A DNA stretch of 64,000 bases from Xylona heveae TC161 (Eukaryota > Ascomycota > Xylonomycetes > Xylonales > Xylonaceae), in assembly GCF_001619985.1 (NCBI RefSeq), contig NW_017264202.1, forward strand, positions 992,001 through 1,056,000. The letters are read 5' to 3'. Within the stretch, counting starts at the first letter, position 1. Each line of letters opens with the position of its first letter. The notes beneath the pieces are model-generated. The model worked only from the letters and a program-made list of their open reading frames with translations, ran no database searches and was not told where the DNA came from. Shown here in pieces: positions 23,470 through 33,640 of this stretch. The position numbers were made by a program, and so were the translations under genes.

Positions 23470-24190
23470 ATGCAGGCTATGCCAGATGCTCGTCAACAGA
23501 CCTTCGAGGAGATCTACGGACCACCGGAGAACTTCCTCGAGATAGAGGTAATGCGATTTTGCCTCAAGCCGCTCATCCCACGAGCTGCATGCCTTATCAT
23601 TTGCCCCAACTCTTGCGGAGACCTGATACCAATTGAGGGCACATTATTTCGCCACTCCTAAAATCTATTGCTTTCCAATTTGCTGATTGTAAGCTTTATG
23701 GCGCAGGTCAAGAACCCTCAAACACTGGGAACCGGGCGGAACATGTATACCACCTACGAGATCGAATGCCGGACCAATATTCCAGCCTTTAAGCTTCAGC
23801 ACTCGAAAGTCCGCCGTCGGTATTCCGACTTTGAATATTTCCGCGATATTCTTGAGCGAGAGAGTGCACGTGTGACTATTCCACCTTTGCCGGGTAAGGT
23901 GTTCATGAATCGATTTTCGGACGATGTTATCCAGCACCGCATGGAGGGTCTGCAGGCCTTCCTTCGCATTGTCGTTGGACACCCGCTGCTACAGACGGGC
24001 AGCAAGGTGCTGGCTAGCTTTGTACAAGGTAAGTTCCTTCTCGAAATCTGCTATTCTATGTCGAACCTCAAAATCAATCTCCTTGCTTTGTATCGCATTG
24101 CATATCTCTCGCTTGTGAAGTCCATTCAGATGGCTAATGAGATATCTTACCCGTGCAACAGATCCGAATTGGGACAAGAACTCGTGGTAA
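23470..24190 (+). CDS. SNX3: Sorting nexin 3 (PX-domain protein)
   Basis: Three exons (23470-23547, 23707-24028, 24162-24190) give 142 residues, essentially one PX domain, as in SNX3/Grd19. The protein binds phosphatidylinositol 3-phosphate on endosomes and works with retromer to recycle cargo to the Golgi. Visible marks are the start [16 protein letters not shown], the PI3P-contacting [14 protein letters not shown], the Pro-rich loop [15 protein letters not shown] and [20 protein letters not shown]. The last exon encodes only DPNWDKNSW, typical of fungal SNX3. Another in-frame ATG lies nine bases downstream, so the start could be at residue 4 instead. Confidence 0.95.
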
Positions 24191-25455
24191 ACGGGAATAT
24201 ATATTGAAATATCTCCACCTCACAATCATCTCGGTGCCAACACAAATCATCATGGAAGGATTGTTGTGGGATTCAATACTCGCCGATCGCTCCAGCCAAA
24301 TCGAAACCGAACGTGCTCCATTTTTTGCTCTGCTCTGCATCATACATTTGCGTTTTATTTAAGAATTTTTTTTTTTTTTTTTTGCAAAGCTCTTCCAGAA
24401 TCGTTGCACTTCATATTGTTCATATAAGCCATTTACATACCATTTGCGCTCTGTACTTTGCGACTGCAATCCTTTTTCTTTCGCGCTCAGACCGTTCGCT
24501 CTGCTTTGGTGGCTTTCACCGGGGGCAAACCTTTGTTTTCTTCTCCTCCATCCAATTTCTGCATTGACCGTCTGAAAAGCCTGATTGTTTCCTTTGATGA
24601 TACTCCCATCTGCACAGCACATTAGCGTCAGTTCAGAGAGATGGATGCAATTTCACATTATACAATTGACTTTCAGATTCTTCTTTCATTATATTTCATT
24701 CCTCTTTCATGTGATCAGTGGCCGTCTTGAACATCCGTATTATTGAACGTCTATTGAACGTATTTTCGTTTCACAATTTCCATGAAAAGCACTGCATGCA
24801 TACATACTGTTGTCGGAGGGTCAGAATCGTCAAATAGTGTGGTCCTCGGGCACATCACTTCCGGAAAACCACCTTGATTGTCTTCAGACTAACCTCTCAC
24901 CGTGACCAAGAATGCATGAAACTACTACTCAAAAATTGCTGATACATGTGAGGTGAGCGTGGTTACAATTCCTTTAGAGTACAGATGACGAGGAATATAG
25001 TACAGAAATTACCAAATTTTGAGCGCAGAAATGTGCAAGTGATGGTCCTGATCTAACCCAACTGCAGAATCAATAAGACCAAAGGCATCTGACGGATGAC
25101 CTTTTCCACCAAACTCCATATATGAGGGAAAAACTTTATCTTGTCGCGAGAAATATTTTATACAAATGCAATGACAACGAGAGGAAACGGAGTGGCGAAT
25201 AATTCTCGGAGGACGGTATCAGGGGATGTCCTGCCAGCAGGCGGAGAAAACTTGGAGGAGCCTAGAAACTGCCATCGACCATAGCTTTTGAGGATGACCA
25301 CGCGTCATCAAAGCGGCGGACTATGAACGAGCTCCGACGTCGATTGCCGGGCCGGTGCAAAAAAGTAGGGAGAGGAGGTCGAACGGTTGTACAAGGAGCA
25401 GAGGGGACTAGCGGGAACGGAAGTCAAAATCTTTGCTGTGGCAGAACACAGTCGT
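24191..25455. other. Convergent intergenic region with poly-T tract
   Basis: This is 1.26 kb between convergent ends. A run of about 18 T lies near 24366-24383. No coding frame, RNA gene or repeat family is recognised. Confidence 0.45.
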
Positions 25456-26825
25456 TCACTCGGCATCGAAGACACGTAAAATGACCTCGTACATGCCGAA
25501 CATTATAGCCGCGCTAGGGACGACTCGCAGAAGATGAGGGGTCAGGCCGCCATACATGGAGACGAGACCCTCTTCCTTCCATATGAGTCGGAAGCATTGA
25601 ATTAAGCCGGTGTATTTGAGTTGACCGTTTTCAGTGGGGGCTTGCCGTAAGCGGGTACGGACGACCTAGTGAGAAAATGGCAATCAGCCTTGAATACTCA
25701 AATGACACGAGATGTCTCTGAATGCCTCAAAGTGAAAAGTATGACTTACCTCGTGTGGATAGGTAATGATGGCAGCAAAGAACTTGGCACTGCCGGCGGC
25801 GCCAATCTTGCCTATCCAGTCGACGGCATGGTCCCAATTCGTCTTGCTTTTGCCGGAAGCAAGCATCCTAGCCTCCCTTCGAGCAAGGAACATTTTCATT
25901 TGCTCATACAGTACCCATTGCAGCGTACTCTCAGATACACCAAGATAACTAGCGCTCAGCCCCTTGTACAAGCCACGAATGCCTTCCTTCCGTAAGACCT
26001 GCATTGTGCAGTCAAGGGAATTCTTATACTGTCGGTTAAGATGCGATCCGGACTTCTCGGCATGCGATTTGTCGAGCTGTAATCGCGTCTTGACAAGCCA
26101 AATTGGGTTTGTTGCCGTGCTGGTCACGATTCCTGCCGTGGCTGCCGCGCAGAGGTGCACCCATGCAGCTTCTTGGCCATGATTGAAATAATCGCTGATG
26201 ACCCGCTTGCCATTGCCATAAGTGTAGAAGTTGATAGCCCTCGCAGGCACGACGCCAGTGAGATTGGGGCCTAGACCCTTGAAGAGTGCACGCCAGCCTT
26301 CAATGCGGTGAATGGAGAAGAGGATCTGGAACGTCTCTTGGAAATGGAGAGCTGCACTCCGTGGCAGCGATAGCGCAGATGGAGGAGGGATCTTGCGTGC
26401 GGCACGGGTGGCAGCGAGCTGTGATTGATAGAAATCGGACTGAAGACGAGTTTTGAGGACGTCCAAGGGAGACGTAAGTACTGCTGCAGTCATTCCGCCA
26501 AGACTAGAGCAGGGGCCTGGTCAGCATATCCCTAAACAAGAGACTGGGCATACAACGCAAGTTCCACAAGAAAGCCGGAAATGCTGGGACTTGCATTGAT
26601 GCCTTGCACGTACCCTCCAGCTACGAAATGGGCCCAGGACTTTGCCACGGGGGCAGAAGACTCCTCCTTCGTTACCGGCGGTCTGCCGGTAAGAGTGTCG
26701 GCTGGCAATACATCTCCGGTCTCACGGGACTGTGGGAGAGGACTTGGTCGAAACGACGTCCGGTGGTCATGGTGCGTTGGCGCCTGCGCCTGCACTTGGG
26801 TGCCGGAGGCCGTGGGAAATGTCAT
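25456..26825 (-). CDS. RIM2: Mitochondrial pyrimidine nucleotide carrier (RIM2 family)
   Basis: Three exons (26825-26614, 26503-25750, 25665-25456) give 391 residues. After a polar N-terminal extension of about 55 residues come three mitochondrial-carrier repeats with signature motifs PLDVLKTR, PIWLVKTR and YPHEVVRTR. A Trp in the second motif is a mark of the nucleotide/folate/NAD branch, and the overall sequence fits yeast Rim2, which imports pyrimidine (deoxy)nucleotides into mitochondria and supports mitochondrial DNA replication. Six membrane spans can be traced (for example GGMTAAVLT, AATAGIVTSTAT, AKFFAAIITYP). The first intron is 110 nt and joins GG to T in frame. The gene is followed upstream by a long gene-free region with minisatellites. 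Confidence 0.92.
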
Positions 26826-27546
26826 GTACGATAGTCAAACCTGGCCGACGACAATAAAATAACAGAGTGTATTAATTATTCATCGGACGAATAAGCTTCG
26901 ACTAGAAAATACAAGGCAAGTATCCTTGGAGTTGGAGCGCTGATAACAATTGGACGAGAAATGATGTGTAGAGAAGGGATGGATCAACGATGATGTTGGC
27001 AATGAATTTTGTTCGAATCTCCAAGATTCGGGGCTAAGCGGAATATCGGCGGTCCCGAACGGCCGATGGTGCTGCTCTCGCCCGTAGCCTTTCAAACGCC
27101 TCGTTTGCCTCGTTTCTTCGGTCTTCCCCATTGTTCGGGTAATCTTCGGTTCATCGTCGGTTCACTTTTTGGTCCAATTGTGGGGGACCGTCCTCCGCCA
27201 TAGTTATGTTTTACAGCACGTACCGGAGTAATTCGTTACAGCAACATGAGTTCTGCTGTTCTCGACCATTCATCCAATCGTGCCAATAGAACTTCTTGTC
27301 ATTGTAGGAATCGCCTAGATCATACCGGTGCGATGTGCAGATTGTCGATATGAGGAAAATCTCGACGGTGATTTAATTCTGAGTGAGGTGAAAGGAGAGC
27401 CTAGTGTTACCTTTCATCCGGCCAGGAGAGGACGGTAAAACTTCGGTTCACTGCTTAATTGATCTCTCCATTCACAAGAGGATATTCATGCATGTAAATG
27501 TTCTGCAGTACATTTGGGGTATGAGAAGTTGATCATTTGCCTTTTG

Positions 27547-27835
27547 GATCGCCCTGTTGCCTCGCATTAGTCGCATTAACCCTGTCGTTGCCTTCCCGTT
27601 GCCTTTCTGTTGCCTTTCTGTTGCCTTCCCGTTGCCTTTCTGTTGCCTTCCCGTTGCCTTTCTGTTGCCTTTCTGTTGCCTTCCCGTTGCCTTTCTGTTG
27701 CCTTCCCGTTGCCTTCCCGTTGCCTTTCTGTTGCCTCCCCGTTGCCTTTCTGTTGCCTCGTTGCCTCGTCGCCTCACTGTTTGCCTCGCTCTGGCCTTTC
27801 CGTTGCCTTCCTGTTGCCTTTCCGTTGCCTCGCCT
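27547..27835 (+). repeat. 11-bp minisatellite, pyrimidine-rich on plus strand
   Basis: About 20 copies of GTTGCCTTYCY run in tandem from about 27590, preceded by a unique core of ~57 bp (27547-27603, containing GCATTAGTCGCATTAACC). The unit is 11 bp and stop-free, so every forward frame stays open and gives long Leu/Pro/Cys-rich frames that should not be taken as genes. Strand asymmetry is strong: C and T on this strand. Confidence 0.9.
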
Positions 27836-28056
27836 TCCTCCTTGGAAGTTGAACACCCTGACCGTCGATCCCATCCCGTGCTACAACTAAACACGGTCTA
27901 GTCAAGTATCCCAGTATCATACGCATGGAAACACATGGGAAATACATGCACCCCCGCTGTATTCAAAGTGGTTGTACCTCTTGTAGAAATTATTTGGTAA
28001 TGCGAGGTCAATTCCAACGAAAAGATAAAAAAAAGCACGACGAGGCTAAGAGCAAG

Positions 28057-28425
28057 GCAAACGCGAGGCAACGAGGCAACGAGGCAACGAGGCAACGGGA
28101 AGGCAACGACAGGGTTAATGCGACTAATGCGAGGCAACAGGGCGATCGAAAAGGCAACAGGAAGGCAACGGGAAGGCAACAGGAAGGCAACGGGAAGGCA
28201 AACTGCGGGGCGACGAGGCAACGAGGCAACAGAAAGGCAACAGAAAGGCAACAGGAAGGCAAACTGCGGGGCGACGAGGCGACGAGGCGACGGAAAGGCA
28301 ATCATTCAGGCCAGCGGCAAGGCACAGGGGCAAGGGCCTGGTCAAGCCAGGGAGGAAGGCCGCAAGGCAATAGTGAGGCTATCATTGAGGCAAACAACGA
28401 GGCAAACGAGGCTTGCAGCATGTAA
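28057..28425 (-). repeat. Inverted copy of the same minisatellite and core
   Basis: The reverse complement of the unit (GRAAGGCAAC and GAGGCAAC forms) repeats through this block. The same unique core is present at 28092-28147 in inverted orientation (containing GGTTAATGCGACTAATGC). Copies towards the right end are more degenerate. The cores in the two blocks appear identical over about 55 bp. Confidence 0.88.
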
Positions 28426-29620
28426 AACAATCGATGCACTGAACGAGCCAATAGGCAGATCATATTATACCTCCCATACTGTCGGAAAAATCACGGCGAG
28501 TTAATACTTGTATCAATGACGATGCGCAAACCCGTCACGTCAGACTGTGTCACAACTGGACATGCCGCTTCCCCGATGCATGCAGAGCTGGGAAGAGACC
28601 TGATATTCAGCGTAACTTCCCCACTGCGGGATAATCTCCGGCTTAAACCTGGTATACGGGGAAACTACGGGAAGACTTCGGTAAGATAACTGACCACTAG
28701 AAATGAGGTAGTCACTTGCACCGATTCTGAGCTGTATTCTGTACTGCAGGAAAGCGGTCTTTGAAGATCGTTGACGGAATTATCAAGATCTGGCACGAAG
28801 TAGCTGCAACTCACCTTATAGCGGCATCCTCGGCGACTTTTCATGCGCATGTTGGCTCTTCGGTGGCCCTAATAATAGAGTCTTTCCGAGATGGACCGAA
28901 TGACTGAGGGTGGAAAGGACCTTGAAGGCCATATACGTTGGGAATGGATCATGAGACGATATTAGCGGCAATTGCTCCGCTGTGCTTTGTGAGCAGGCTT
29001 AGAGAATACAGAATTGACCTACAGATCCCGTACTTCTCATGGAACATCCAACCCGATTCAGGCTCATTTTACAAGTTTAATGTGATCATAGCGGAGTTCC
29101 CCAATGGTAGTAGGGAAGGTGGCTCAGCTAGCCTCATAAGAGCATCGCAGGGTTGCTGTAACGCCACTTCAATTCGCTGAAGTAGAAGAGAAGGTATGGT
29201 TCAGACGCAATTTATCTCGGACGAGAAAGGGAGGCAGAACGAAGACTCAAATGCAGATACGATGTGATAGGATATTTTCTTTTTTGAGTATAACACGGCG
29301 TTTCAAACGATCAGCACACAGCGAATGGGCGTTGGATCAAAGATTATGGACGGACGGATCGAATGGCTTGACATGAACGTAGCATGTAGTCACCACAGAA
29401 GAAATCGAAATGGTCAAATGTTTGGACAGCAGACATTGATATCATGGATAACATTTTAGAAAGTACAGATGGGCTGCACCGGCTGAACCACCAAGCGTAG
29501 CGACGCCTTTGTCCTCCATTCGTCTAACAATCTGCCTCTTGTAAGCTTAAATCACCAAACTCGTTATCTGGCGACAGCACATACAGGAAACCGCTCGATC
29601 ACAATCCACTGATCCGTCCC

Positions 29621-30328
29621 TTAGATGTGGGTGTCGTACGCGATGGGGGCAATGCTCTCGGGGAGGTTGTCCTGGGTGCTGACCGTCCGGGCGTCCCGAG
29701 GCATAGCAGGCTGTCTCTTGAGGAAAAGGTGGGTGCCATCAGCCTTGGCCTTTCTCTTGGCCTCGGCGTTGGACTTGACACGCTTCAGGAAGTCCTCTCG
29801 CGAACGGGAAAGCGAGATGTGCTCAATGCGGACATTGACACGCTTCTCGATGTAGCGGTTGCCGACCCGCTTGTAGATGATAACGCCGACGGAGCTCTTC
29901 GTGACGTTGTAGATGACACCAGTCTTGCCGTGGTAGATCTTGTGGGGCATACTGCAAACCGATCAGTTCCTTGCTCTTTTAACAAACATTCCGCAGTGCT
30001 TTTGTTCTCGTCCATCTCAAGAACGTTTCGTATGCGGAAAAGTCGTATGGGAAAACTAACCCCTTCTGGACGGCACCGTTGACCTTGATGTCGACAATGT
30101 CACCGACCCTATCGAAATTATCAGCTCCCTGATTCTCTCCAAAGCGCCTCCCTAACGTCGATCGCGTACTTGTATTGTCTCAGGTAGGTCGAGAGCTTGA
30201 TGTAGCCCTTCTTCTTGAAGTCGCGCGAGAAGGCATGCTGTCGAAACGTCAACCTTCAAAATCCTAGCAAATCCAGCGCATTTATTGCATACCCGAGTAC
30301 CGGCTCTGAGACCCGCGGAGTGACCCAT
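29621..30328 (-). CDS. RPL21: 60S ribosomal protein eL21
   Basis: eL21 is a structural protein of the large ribosomal subunit. Four exons start at 30328 (MGHSAGLRAGTR, a 36-nt exon, 30328-30293), continue with HAFSRDFKKKGYIKLSTYL and VGDIVDIKVNGAVQKG, and end with the long exon MPHKIYHGKTGVIYNVTKSS to NLPESIAPIAYDTHI. The order and length (about 160 residues) are those of the family. The gene is divergent from uS4 with only 279 bp between start codons. Confidence 0.97.
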
Positions 30329-30607
30329 TGCGACGATGTTCGAGGGGTTGTCGGCGTTGTCGTCGCTGTCGTCGGTTGGAGATAATCGATTGTGTGAATG
30401 TTGGATTTCGACTCGCAAAGCCGCTTAGCGAGATGTGAGCCCTACAAATGCCAAGACTCGCTTAGGGGAAGACTGTCGAAATTTCGCTCCCACATCGCGA
30501 ACTCCCTTGTCTTAGCGAATTCGATGCTAGGACGACCATCAACCGTCAACGCCAACGACGACAACTCGGCCATTTGCGACTTTTGATCGCAGGAACGGAC
30601 AGCAAAG
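30329..30607. promoter_or_regulatory. Shared bidirectional promoter of eL21 and uS4
   Basis: The 279 bp between the two start codons must serve both ribosomal-protein genes. CTTAGCGA occurs twice (30424-30431, 30511-30518) and CTCGCTTA followed by GGGG once (30457-30468). CTCGCTTA also occurs, inverted, in the eS4 promoter at 8725-8732. TTAGGGG-like and AGCCCTA-like words are reminiscent of HomolE/telobox elements of fungal ribosomal-protein promoters; the link is inference. Confidence 0.55.
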
Positions 30608-31491
30608 ATGGCCCCGTACGTTACTTTTGCAAAAAAAGCATCATTGCAATCACATTCTAATATCTATAATATAGGCGTTCTTACTCCAAGACCTACAAGG
30701 TCCCCCGTCGTCGTAAGTTCATCTTTGGGAATCTTTCATGTCTGCGATGAAAAACTAATTTCGCCCATAGCCTTCGAGTCGGCGCGTCTGTCAGTAGCCC
30801 CCGACCACTGAGCACGAGCTTGCTCTGCTTACGTCGCTGGACTCAACTAATCGAATAATAGTGACTCCGAGTTGAAGATCGTCGGCGAGTATGGTCTCCG
30901 CAACAAGCGTGAGGTCTGGCGTGTCCAGCTCACTCTCTCCAAGATCCGTCGTGCTGCCCGGTATGAGATTTCGATCCCCGTGGAAATATATGATCGCATT
31001 AGCTGACTGGGATCATAGTCAGCTGCTCACCATGGATGAGAAGGACCCCAAGCGTTTGTTCGAGGGTAACGCTCTGATTCGCCGTCTCGTCCGTGTCGGT
31101 GTTCTCGACGAGTCCCGCATGAAGCTCGATTACGTCTTGGCCCTTAAGGTTGAGGACTTTTTGGAGCGTCGCCTCCAGACCTGTGTCTACAAGCTCGGCC
31201 TCGCCAAGTCGATCCATCACGCCCGTGTTCTTATCAGACAGAGACACATCCGGTACGGCGCATTAACCATTTCCTGCGTGAGAATCATATACTAACTTAC
31301 GCTTTTTCAACAGCGTTGGCAAGCAGATTGTGAACGTTCCTTCGTTCATTGTCCGTCTCGACTCCCAGAAGCACATTGACTTCGCTCTTAACTCTCCCTT
31401 CGGTGGTGGCCGCCCTGGTCGTGTCCGGAGAAAGAAGGCCAAGGCTGCTGAGCAGAAGGACGAGGGTGGTGACGAAGAGGAGGAGGAGTAG
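30608..31491 (+). CDS. RPS9: 40S ribosomal protein uS4
   Basis: This is the small-subunit protein uS4 (yeast Rps9), which binds early in 40S assembly and affects decoding accuracy. The first coding exon has 8 nt (30608-30615) and the third 19 nt (30771-30789). The joined protein reads [20 protein letters not shown], continues [20 protein letters not shown] and [20 protein letters not shown], and the S4 RNA-binding motif is [20 protein letters not shown] with [17 protein letters not shown]. It ends in a Glu-rich tail. Length and sequence are normal. It converges on SLU7, 232 bp away. Confidence 0.97.
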
Positions 31492-31723
31492 ATCACTCGC
31501 CCTTGCTTCACCACAGCGAAAGCGGACGAGCATTTACTGTCTCTTTAGTCCTAGGATATGTAATTCAGCCGTCCACAAAAATTTCGAAGTTTCCTTGCTC
31601 AAGTTTTTCTCATGATGGTGCTTGCTTATTGATACCGTAAATTGTGATCTACCTATGCGCCAAGGGGTATGCAGATTACGCTATTCAATCGCTCTTAAAA
31701 ATCCAATTCAAAAGTAAACAGCC

Positions 31724-33178
31724 TTACTCCACCAGCTCATCGCGCCCTAAGTATGCAGCCATGGGATCTTGGGCGGACGTGCGTTTTCGCCGATATGTCT
31801 CAATCTCCTCTTCGTCAATGCCACTCTGCATCTCCTCCAACGTTCTTTTCTTTGGGGCGGGTTCAGGATGAGTCTCTGCAATTTGCCTAGAAAGCTCTTG
31901 CGCCCCGTCTTCGCCATCAGGACGTGACATTGCACTGCCTTCCTCGATCCGTTTCACACTGTCCTCTTGCAAACTTTCGCCAAGTCTTGCCTGGCTAGCT
32001 TCTTCATGTGCCTTCTTTCCTTCTTCTCCTGTGCAGTAGCTGTTTTTGACTGTTGAATGGCAGCAGGCGTAACCCCAAGTGAAGTTTGACCACCAGCTAC
32101 CCCATACCGAAGTATGATTATTCGGATGAATATCCTCAGGATATTTGGACTTGGCGGAAACCTTTGCAGCCCCCTTTATACCACCGCTTGGGTCATATTC
32201 GACGTAAAGTTCCGATTCCGTGATTGCTGCATCTCGTAGAGGCGCCGGTTGCAGGTGTTGCTCACCACCGTATTTCTCCAATAATACTTTGCGCTGAGCT
32301 TCACGTTTAGCGTCAGTCTCCTCCTTCTGCTTCCGACGGAAATATTCGCCGGACGTGGGGTTGGCCTGTAAATGAAGTTTGTTCCTTCCGCCCGTCTCTT
32401 GCGACTCCCACGCATATTTTTGCGCCTTGTCAAACTCGGCTGCGTCACCCGATGCGCGCATGAAGTTATCCTCCGCCACGAGAGCAGCCGATTGATCTGC
32501 AGTTGCACCAGCATCGACCATCGATCTCGTTTTAGGGTCGTATTTTGCAGAGTCCAAATCCAAATTCAGTAAATATTTTGCAGTATCTTCTCGAATCCGG
32601 AGGTTCCTCGTAGCAGTACTTTGCGTTCGACCCATATCCGATTCTTCTGCATATTTGGCCTCTTCATTTCCCTCATCGTCTTCGTTGCCATTCTCAAGCT
32701 GCTTCCGCTGCCCGTCCATTTGGCCTTTGGTCTGTCGCTTTAACTCCTCCATCTCCTGGAATTCATCCACCACTGTCTGGTACTCTGAAGCGTCGTAGCC
32801 ATTCCAGCGGTCTCTCTTCGCATCCCAGCCCAGCTGCACGTCTTGAACAATTTCATCAGCTTGGATGTCCTTCCCTGTCCACTTGGCACCTTGTTTTCGA
32901 GGTCGACTTAGACAGTCCCTGGTTTTGTGCGTCATAGCGCCACAGTTCTCGCATGCGCCTTTGCGATATTTCGTGGCAGCAGGGCCTGCCCGCTTACCAC
33001 GATCGTACCAGGTTGCCTGATCTGAAGTGGATTTCTGCAACCGCTGGTGTTCCAAGTAATCCGAGGTTGTCGAATCATCGTCAATATAGAAGGGCTTCTT
33101 TGAGATGAAGGATGGAATATATTCATTGCGTTCTTTGTTGGCCGCCGAGACGTCGGCAGGTTTCCCAGGTGGGGGCAT
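31724..33178 (-). CDS. SLU7: Pre-mRNA splicing factor SLU7
   Basis: A single exon encodes 484 residues. SLU7 acts in the second catalytic step of splicing and helps choose the 3' splice site. The N-terminus has the conserved [23 protein letters not shown] zinc knuckle follows (C76, C79, H84, C89: [14 protein letters not shown]), then the Slu7 domain with [38 protein letters not shown], and the C-terminal block [19 protein letters not shown] and [18 protein letters not shown]. The end GRDELVE is usual in fungi. It is one of the few intron-free genes in the window. It is divergent from REV3 with 461 bp between starts. Confidence 0.95.
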   Translation of the reverse strand: MPPPGKPADVSAANKERNEYIPSFISKKPFYIDDDSTTSDYLEHQRLQKSTSDQATWYDRGKRAGPAATKYRKGACENCGAMTHKTRDCLSRPRKQGAKWTGKDIQADEIVQDVQLGWDAKRDRWNGYDASEYQTVVDEFQEMEELKRQTKGQMDGQRKQLENGNEDDEGNEEAKYAEESDMGRTQSTATRNLRIREDTAKYLLNLDLDSAKYDPKTRSMVDAGATADQSAALVAEDNFMRASGDAAEFDKAQKYAWESQETGGRNKLHLQANPTSGEYFRRKQKEETDAKREAQRKVLLEKYGGEQHLQPAPLRDAAITESELYVEYDPSGGIKGAAKVSAKSKYPEDIHPNNHTSVWGSWWSNFTWGYACCHSTVKNSYCTGEEGKKAHEEASQARLGESLQEDSVKRIEEGSAMSRPDGEDGAQELSRQIAETHPEPAPKKRTLEEMQSGIDEEEIETYRRKRTSAQDPMAAYLGRDELVE

Positions 33179-33639
33179 GATTGATAAGCTGAGCTCGAAT
33201 ATGCAGCCTTTCTCGTCGCCAACTCCGAAATGATGTTCAAAGTGCGCGCAACTTTCTTGCTTTGAAGTGAGGAGGAGTAGCCTTTCTGAAGGTCAACAAA
33301 GTTTAGCATCAATGCTTATATAATCAATTTGCAGCAGCGTTGCTCTCATTTTAGCCACTAAATTGGGATTTGGTCTCGCTTCGTGCACGATCGCGTCACT
33401 GCATGTTTATTCCCCAGATTCCGCCGTGTCGCGACTTACAGTATTGTAGCTACGATATAATAAATCTTATTATTCCCGAATCCTGAAATTCGAACGGATG
33501 TGTTTTCTCCATTCTGGGAACGTTATTTCGATTGGTTTTTTTTTTTTTAATTTCTTCATACATATGTCGTTTTCGTTCTTAACATGGCCCTATCGACCTC
33601 TTTTTCCCCATCGGGAGTTAATCGTCTGATGGATGTATA
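33179..33639. promoter_or_regulatory. Divergent promoter, SLU7 / REV3
   Basis: This 461-bp region separates divergent starts. A T-run of about 12 lies near 33537-33548. Two overlapping short upstream frames begin just before REV3; one is listed separately. Confidence 0.45.
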
Positions 33640-33640
33640 A
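33584..33640 (+). promoter_or_regulatory. Upstream ORF overlapping the REV3 start (TAATG)
   Basis: An ATG at 33584 opens an 18-codon frame (MALSTSFSPSGVNRLMDV) whose stop TAA shares its last base with the REV3 start ATG, forming TAATG. If the REV3 transcript starts upstream of 33584, most ribosomes would meet this frame first, and REV3 would depend on leaky scanning or reinitiation. A second upstream ATG at 33564 opens an overlapping frame that also stops before REV3. Confidence 0.5.

Larger units (their letters stand above)
26826..29620. other. Gene-free region carrying minisatellites
   Basis: This is the longest gene-free stretch of the window, 2.8 kb. It contains the carrier promoter, two minisatellite blocks in opposite orientation (27547-27835 and 28057-28425, listed separately) and 1.2 kb of sequence without recognised features before the end of eL21. 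I see no transposase, reverse transcriptase or terminal repeats. Confidence 0.6.

Noticed and set aside
27472-28504. Several long overlapping frames on both strands (Leu/Pro/Cys-rich or Gln/Gly/Lys/Ala-rich), up to 166 codons
   Set aside because: They come from the stop-free 11-bp minisatellite unit, which opens all frames. There is no start context, intron structure or family feature.
28500-29600. Possible decayed transposon next to the minisatellites
   Set aside because: I saw no transposase or reverse-transcriptase-like frame and no terminal repeats or target duplication.
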